Shown: one piece after another, positions 4,269 to 7,854 of the stretch | Numbering within the stretch: position 1 is the first letter of the stretch | Layout of the letters: the number at the start of each line of letters is the position of its first letter | Assembly (NCBI GenBank): GCA_945875935.1 | Contig: CAMCNE010000181.1 | Coordinates: 1 to 7,854, forward strand | Length of the DNA: 7,854 bases | From: Bordetella parapertussis | GTDB taxonomy: Bacteria > Pseudomonadota > Gammaproteobacteria > Burkholderiales > Burkholderiaceae_C | Direction: 5' to 3' | Translations under genes and position numbers: made by a program | Notes under the pieces: generated by a model | Databases searched by the model: none | Told to the model about the DNA's origin: nothing | What the model saw: only the letters and a program-made list of their open reading frames with translations

Positions 4269-6506
4269 TCAGGCCAGTTCGTGTGACAGAGCTGTCACAC
4301 AGCGCTCACCAACCTGCACCCAGGCGCGTTCGAGCAGACGCTCGAACTCTTTGGTGAAACCAGCTTCGTCAAACAGCGCGCTCGCGGCGATCGCCGTGCG
4401 TGCCTGCTCTCGCCATTGGGCGAGTGCATCGACGTCACCCGCGAGGCGGGTGATGGTACTCACGTAGTCGTCATCGGTGTCGGTGACCCAGTCGGGCCGG
4501 CCGATGGCGTTCAAGATGGACGCTCCCATGCGAGAGGTGTGGGTACGTCCGCGCAGCGTCACCACCGGCACACCCATCCACAGGGCTTCGCAGGTGGTGG
4601 TGGCACCGTTGTACGGAAACGGGTCGAGCGCGATGTCGACGTCGTTGTACATGAGCAAGTGGCTGGCCTTTTTGGCCGCCCAGGGCTGCAGCGTCAGCCG
4701 CTCAGCCGCCACGCCGCGCTCGGCCATGAACTGCTCGATATTGCGGCGGTTGGACTCTTGCGCCATCGACTGCGACTTGAGCAGCAATCGCGAGCCGGGC
4801 ACGCGCACCATGATGCGCGCCCACAGCTCCAGCGTGTGGTCGGTCACCTTGGCGATGTTATTGAACGAGCCGAAGGTGATGTGGCCAACCTTGAGCACCG
4901 GCGGCGCGTCTATGGTCGGGTTTTCATCAGGGCGGTAGCAGAACATCGAGCGCGACAGGCACAGCGGCTGCTCCGACGGGCGCGCGGGCATGTCGCCCGG
5001 ATCGATCACCCCATCGGTGATGCGAAAGTCGATCGCCGGCACACCGGTGAGCGTGGGGTAGCCCAGATAGTTCAGCTGCACCGGTGCGCAGCGGCGGGCA
5101 AACATGGTCGATCGCGAATTCGAGGTCAGCCCCGCCAGATCGATGAGCAGATGGATACCGTCGTCGATGATGCGCTGGCGCAGGTGGGCATCGGACAAAC
5201 CTTCGCACTCGACCCAGTGGTCGGCGTAGGTCTTCATGCGCGCCGTCACCTCGTCGCCGAACGCCAGGTTGTGATAACAGGTGACCTCGAAGCGGCGCTT
5301 GTCGATGTGCTCGAGCACCGGCCCGATGAAGTAAGACACCGAGTGACGCACGAAGTCGCCCGACACAAACCCCACCCTCAACCGCTCGTCGGGCGCCACC
5401 GGCTGCCACGGCGGCTCGGGTTGATCGGGCGGCTCGAGTTGCTGACCAAACTCGGCATGAATGCCCAGCACGGCGTGCGGGTCTTCGTGCAGGTAGTTGC
5501 TGCCCAGCAGCGCGGTCGAATAGGTGTTGGCCTTGCGGTTCGAAAGCTCGATGGCCCGCGTGCAGTAGTCCATGGCCTCGACCAGGCGGCGCGCTTGCAT
5601 CAACGTGCTGCCCACCTGGATCAGCGCGTGCGGGTCCAGGTCCATGTCGGCGGCCTTTTGCGCCCAGGGCAGCGCGCGGTCAATGTGGCCGTCACGCGTC
5701 AGGAGGGCGGCCAACGAACGCATCACCGCTGCATGGGGCGCGTTGCGGTCCAGCCACTTTTCGTACAGCTCGCAAGCCAGCGTCGCGCTGCCCATGGTGC
5801 GCAGCACATGGCCCATGTGCAGGCAGGAGTCCACATCGCTGGGGTCCAGCGTCAGCGCGCGGTTGAAGGCCTCGGCCGACTCGAGACGCCGCCGCGCACG
5901 CATGAGCAAAACGCCCACATTGCGTGCCAGCACGGCATCGCGCGGGTTGAGTGCGGCGGCGCGCTGCTGCGCTTCGATGACCTCATCGCTGGGGGTGTCA
6001 TCGCTGCCGGCTTCGGCCTCGAGGTAGGAGCGCAGCAGCACCGCATTGGCCCGATTGGCCAGCGCGGGCGCGAACTTCGGGTCGCGCGCGAGCACTTCGT
6101 CGTACAGCGCGATGGCAGCTTCGGCATCGCCGCGCGCCTTCAACACGATGCCCAGGCTCACCTTGGCCTCGAGGTAGCCTGGTTGCAGCGCGAGCGCAGC
6201 GCGGTAAGCCGCTTCGGCGGCGTCAATGTCGTTGGCAGCCTTGTGCGCGCGGCCGAGCGTGAACTGGTAGCGCGCATCGTCGCTTCGCAGTTGCACGGCC
6301 TTTTGGGCGTGTTCAAGCGCGGCATCGATCTGCTTGCGCATCTGCGCCGAGATGGACAGCAGGTAGTGCGCCTCGGGCCGGGTCTGCTCGTCGTCCAGCA
6401 GTTTTTGCAGCATGGCCCCCGCTGTGGCGTGCTGGCCGGCGGCGATCAGCTGCTGTGCTTGCGACAGCATCACCCCCGCACCGCTGGAATGGCGAGACTT
6501 GGCCAC
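4269..6506 (-). CDS. TPR-containing GT41 (SPINDLY / O-GlcNAc transferase family) glycosyltransferase
   Basis: The complete 745-residue protein has TPR repeats over about residues 13-325 (for example the YRAALALQPGYLEAKVSLG and FNRALTLDPSDVDSCLHMG units). A Pro-rich linker (358-372) leads to the GT41 catalytic region, 374-735: LRVGFVSGDFVRHSVSYF (with His388 at the human OGT His498 position), LLIDLAGLTSNSR, APVQLNYLGYPTLTG, FGSFNNIAKV (Lys553, equivalent to OGT Lys842), and NGATTTCEALWMGVPV (633-648). In that last motif the HTTG...D of classical OGT is changed to ATTT...E. It has no signal peptide and should act in the cytoplasm on an acceptor protein using a UDP-sugar. The start is GTG, with AAGG six bases upstream; the ATG at codon 13 has no comparable site. 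It begins 15 bp after the TpsB transporter gene, so the two are almost certainly cotranscribed. This context suggests modification of a two-partner-secretion exoprotein (inference). Acceptor and sugar are unknown. Confidence 0.9.
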   Translation of the reverse strand: MAKSRHSSGAGVMLSQAQQLIAAGQHATAGAMLQKLLDDEQTRPEAHYLLSISAQMRKQIDAALEHAQKAVQLRSDDARYQFTLGRAHKAANDIDAAEAAYRAALALQPGYLEAKVSLGIVLKARGDAEAAIALYDEVLARDPKFAPALANRANAVLLRSYLEAEAGSDDTPSDEVIEAQQRAAALNPRDAVLARNVGVLLMRARRRLESAEAFNRALTLDPSDVDSCLHMGHVLRTMGSATLACELYEKWLDRNAPHAAVMRSLAALLTRDGHIDRALPWAQKAADMDLDPHALIQVGSTLMQARRLVEAMDYCTRAIELSNRKANTYSTALLGSNYLHEDPHAVLGIHAEFGQQLEPPDQPEPPWQPVAPDERLRVGFVSGDFVRHSVSYFIGPVLEHIDKRRFEVTCYHNLAFGDEVTARMKTYADHWVECEGLSDAHLRQRIIDDGIHLLIDLAGLTSNSRSTMFARRCAPVQLNYLGYPTLTGVPAIDFRITDGVIDPGDMPARPSEQPLCLSRSMFCYRPDENPTIDAPPVLKVGHITFGSFNNIAKVTDHTLELWARIMVRVPGSRLLLKSQSMAQESNRRNIEQFMAERGVAAERLTLQPWAAKKASHLLMYNDVDIALDPFPYNGATTTCEALWMGVPVVTLRGRTHTSRMGASILNAIGRPDWVTDTDDDYVSTITRLAGDVDALAQWREQARTAIAASALFDEAGFTKEFERLLERAWVQVGERCVTALSHELA
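4281..4300. repeat. 20-bp inverted repeat at the 3' end of the GT41 gene
   Basis: GTGTGACAG (4281-4289) and CTGTCACAC (4292-4300) are perfect 9-bp inverted arms separated by two bases, lying 9 bp inside the coding end of the gene. As RNA it could form an 8-bp stem with a 4-nt loop. No T tract follows, so it is not an intrinsic terminator. It could be an mRNA 3'-end structure, a dimeric protein binding site, or chance within coding sequence. Confidence 0.5.
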
Positions 6507-6512
6507 CGGGCG

Positions 6513-6516
6513 CCTT
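6513..6516 (-). promoter_or_regulatory. Ribosome binding site deciding the GTG start of the GT41 gene
   Basis: AAGG on the minus strand lies in the 15-bp gap after the TpsB stop codon (TGA, 6524-6522), with a six-base spacer to GTG at 6506. It favours this GTG over the ATG twelve codons downstream. Confidence 0.6.
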
Positions 6517-6521
6517 GGGTG

Positions 6522-7854
6522 TCAGAACTCGATCACGCCGCTGGCGTGCAGGCGCGCCGCGCCCTTGGTGGTCTGGCCTTCGGATGTCAATGGCCAGCCC
6601 AGATCCAGCGACACGCTGGCATAGCGTTTGGCTTGCAGGCGCAGGCCCACGCCCACGCTGGCCAGATTGAAGTGGCTTTGCTGACCGGGCAGCGGATCGT
6701 TCAGGTACAGCCCTGCCCCGTCGGCAAACGCAAAGGTCTGCAGATTGGCCAGCCAGCCCAGACGCTCGGGCCACAGGTTGGGGCTGCGCAGTTCGACCGT
6801 GGCGCGCGCGCCCTTGTCACCAACCGCGGTCGATTCAAGGTAGCCGCGCACGCTGTCCACGCCGCCGGCCACGAACTGCTCGTTGCTGATCAGGGCCTGG
6901 TCGGTCAGCTGACCTTCAATCAAACCGTACAGCACCAGGCCATTGCTCAGGTTTTGCGTGCGCGCCAGGTTGAGCTTCAAGATGGTGAAGTTGCTTTGCG
7001 CCTTGTAGCGCTTGTCTTCGAACTGCGACTCTTCACTGGCCACGCCGCGCAGCGCAAAGGTCACGCCGCCGCCGGCTTGCCAGATGCCCTGCTTGTCGGT
7101 GTTGGTGGCCGAGTAGCCCACGTTGAAAGGCAGGTAGTGAATGGGGGTGTCGAACCCCTGGTTGGCGCCCACCGAGACGCTTTCAGAAAAGTCTTTGTAG
7201 TCAGCGCCCACGATGACGTTGTGGCTGAGGCTGCTCGTGCCCTCGAGCGGAATGATGCCGCGCGCGCCATAAATGTTGCCCTTGCCGAACACCGTGGTGC
7301 CGCTCACGCCGGCCACGGTGTTGCTGTTGGATCGAATGGCCGACAGCACCACCAGCCCGTTGCCGGCCGGTATGGTGTAGCTGCCCGAATACACCTTGAC
7401 CTGGCTGGTGTCCTCAGGTGACACCTGCACCTGCACACCCAGGCTGTGCTCCAGCTGCCACAGGTTGTCGTAGCGCATCGAGGCCAGCAACCTGCTCGAG
7501 GTGGTGTCGGGGCTGTGGTTGTTGTTGAGCTCCAGGCTGCCGTGCAGCGGACGCTGGTCTTCGACCATCAGGTCGACTTCGGTGGTGCCGGGCTCTTTGC
7601 CGGGGCGCAGCATGGGCGACACGCCACGGTCGAGTGACCGGTTGACCGTGGCCAGCTGGGTCGAGACTTCCTTGAAGTTGGGCACCGAGCCCTCGGCCAG
7701 CGCCGGCACTTTTTCAAGGATGCGGCCCTGCGAGTAGTAGCGCGCACCGACCACCCGCAGGCGCGACACCGGCGCTTCGATCACCTGCAGCGTCACCACG
7801 CCGTCTTTGATTTGCTGCTCGGGTGTGTCGACCACCACCGTGCCAAAGCCGGCC
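6522..7854 (-). CDS. TpsB / ShlB-FhaC-HecB family outer-membrane transporter, 5' end outside window
   Basis: The frame is open to the right edge (last full codon 7853-7851), so the N-terminus is missing. About 443 residues are visible against a usual 550-590, which implies loss of the signal peptide, plug helix and first part of the POTRA region. The visible part starts in POTRA sequence: AGFGTVVVDTPEQQ, then DGVVTLQVIEAPV and a region through about residue 95. It continues as a beta-barrel from about residue 100. The Omp85/TpsB motif VRGYLE (335-340) is followed by ELRSPNL and a FADGAG strand, and the protein ends in a C-terminal Phe (GVIEF), the outer-membrane assembly signal. These proteins export large TpsA exoproteins (haemagglutinins, haemolysins, adhesins) across the outer membrane after Sec export. 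No TpsA is in the window; it may lie upstream of this gene, to the right. The GT41 gene follows 15 bp downstream, as if part of the same secretion and modification system. Confidence 0.9.
   Translation of the reverse strand, partial: AGFGTVVVDTPEQQIKDGVVTLQVIEAPVSRLRVVGARYYSQGRILEKVPALAEGSVPNFKEVSTQLATVNRSLDRGVSPMLRPGKEPGTTEVDLMVEDQRPLHGSLELNNNHSPDTTSSRLLASMRYDNLWQLEHSLGVQVQVSPEDTSQVKVYSGSYTIPAGNGLVVLSAIRSNSNTVAGVSGTTVFGKGNIYGARGIIPLEGTSSLSHNVIVGADYKDFSESVSVGANQGFDTPIHYLPFNVGYSATNTDKQGIWQAGGGVTFALRGVASEESQFEDKRYKAQSNFTILKLNLARTQNLSNGLVLYGLIEGQLTDQALISNEQFVAGGVDSVRGYLESTAVGDKGARATVELRSPNLWPERLGWLANLQTFAFADGAGLYLNDPLPGQQSHFNLASVGVGLRLQAKRYASVSLDLGWPLTSEGQTTKGAARLHASGVIEF

Noticed and set aside
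3212..4357. A 381-codon plus-strand open frame opposite the VPVPA-signal gene
   Set aside because: It is a shadow frame antisense to a well-supported exported protein and has no ribosome binding site or domain that I recognise.
4664..4680. GGCC-TTTTT-GGCC hairpin
   Set aside because: It is a short stem inside the GT41 coding sequence, explained by Ala-Lys-Lys-Ala codons, with no terminator context.
4416..7421. A 1001-codon plus-strand open frame opposite the GT41 and TpsB genes
   Set aside because: It lies antisense to two genes with clear family motifs, crosses their junction, and its product is His/Arg/Gln/Val-rich low-complexity sequence with no recognisable domain. In GC-rich DNA such frames arise from the codon bias of the real genes.

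Overview
The window looks like a chromosomal stretch from a GC-rich Gram-negative bacterium, most likely a betaproteobacterium of the order Burkholderiales. This rests on high GC with strong third-position GC bias, an outer-membrane two-partner-secretion (TpsB) transporter, a VPxPA/PEP-CTERM-type sorting signal, and TPR-fused GT41 glycosyltransferases. The genus is inferred from protein style only; no rRNA or other marker is present.

Layout. Positions 2-1570 (+) hold the 3' part of a TPR/O-GlcNAc-transferase-like (GT41) gene, cut by the left edge. It converges on a minus-strand block across an 86-bp gap that contains a strong intrinsic terminator and a second perfect hairpin. The minus-strand block, in transcription order (right to left), is: a 5'-truncated TpsB/ShlB-family outer-membrane transporter (7854-6522); a second, different TPR-GT41 protein 15 bp downstream (6506-4269); a 214-bp spacer; a small exported protein with a VPVPA-type C-terminal sorting signal (4054-3233); a 118-bp spacer; and an exported PstS-like, phosphate-binding-fold protein (3114-1657) ending at the terminator. 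No RNA genes, insertion sequences, CRISPR arrays or phage genes were seen.

How the genes may work together (inference). The whole window concerns exported or surface proteins and their possible glycosylation. A TpsB transporter directly followed by a GT41 enzyme recalls the Haemophilus HMW1B/HMW1C pair, in which the GT41 enzyme glycosylates the TpsA adhesin before secretion. A TpsA exoprotein may therefore lie to the right of this window. The two exported proteins between the two GT41 genes are rich in Ser, Thr, Gly and Ala, and share a nearly identical ribosome-binding-site leader block. They could be co-regulated surface components, and possibly glycosylation substrates. The two GT41 enzymes belong to visibly different subfamilies, with different residues at known active-site positions, so they probably do not duplicate one function.
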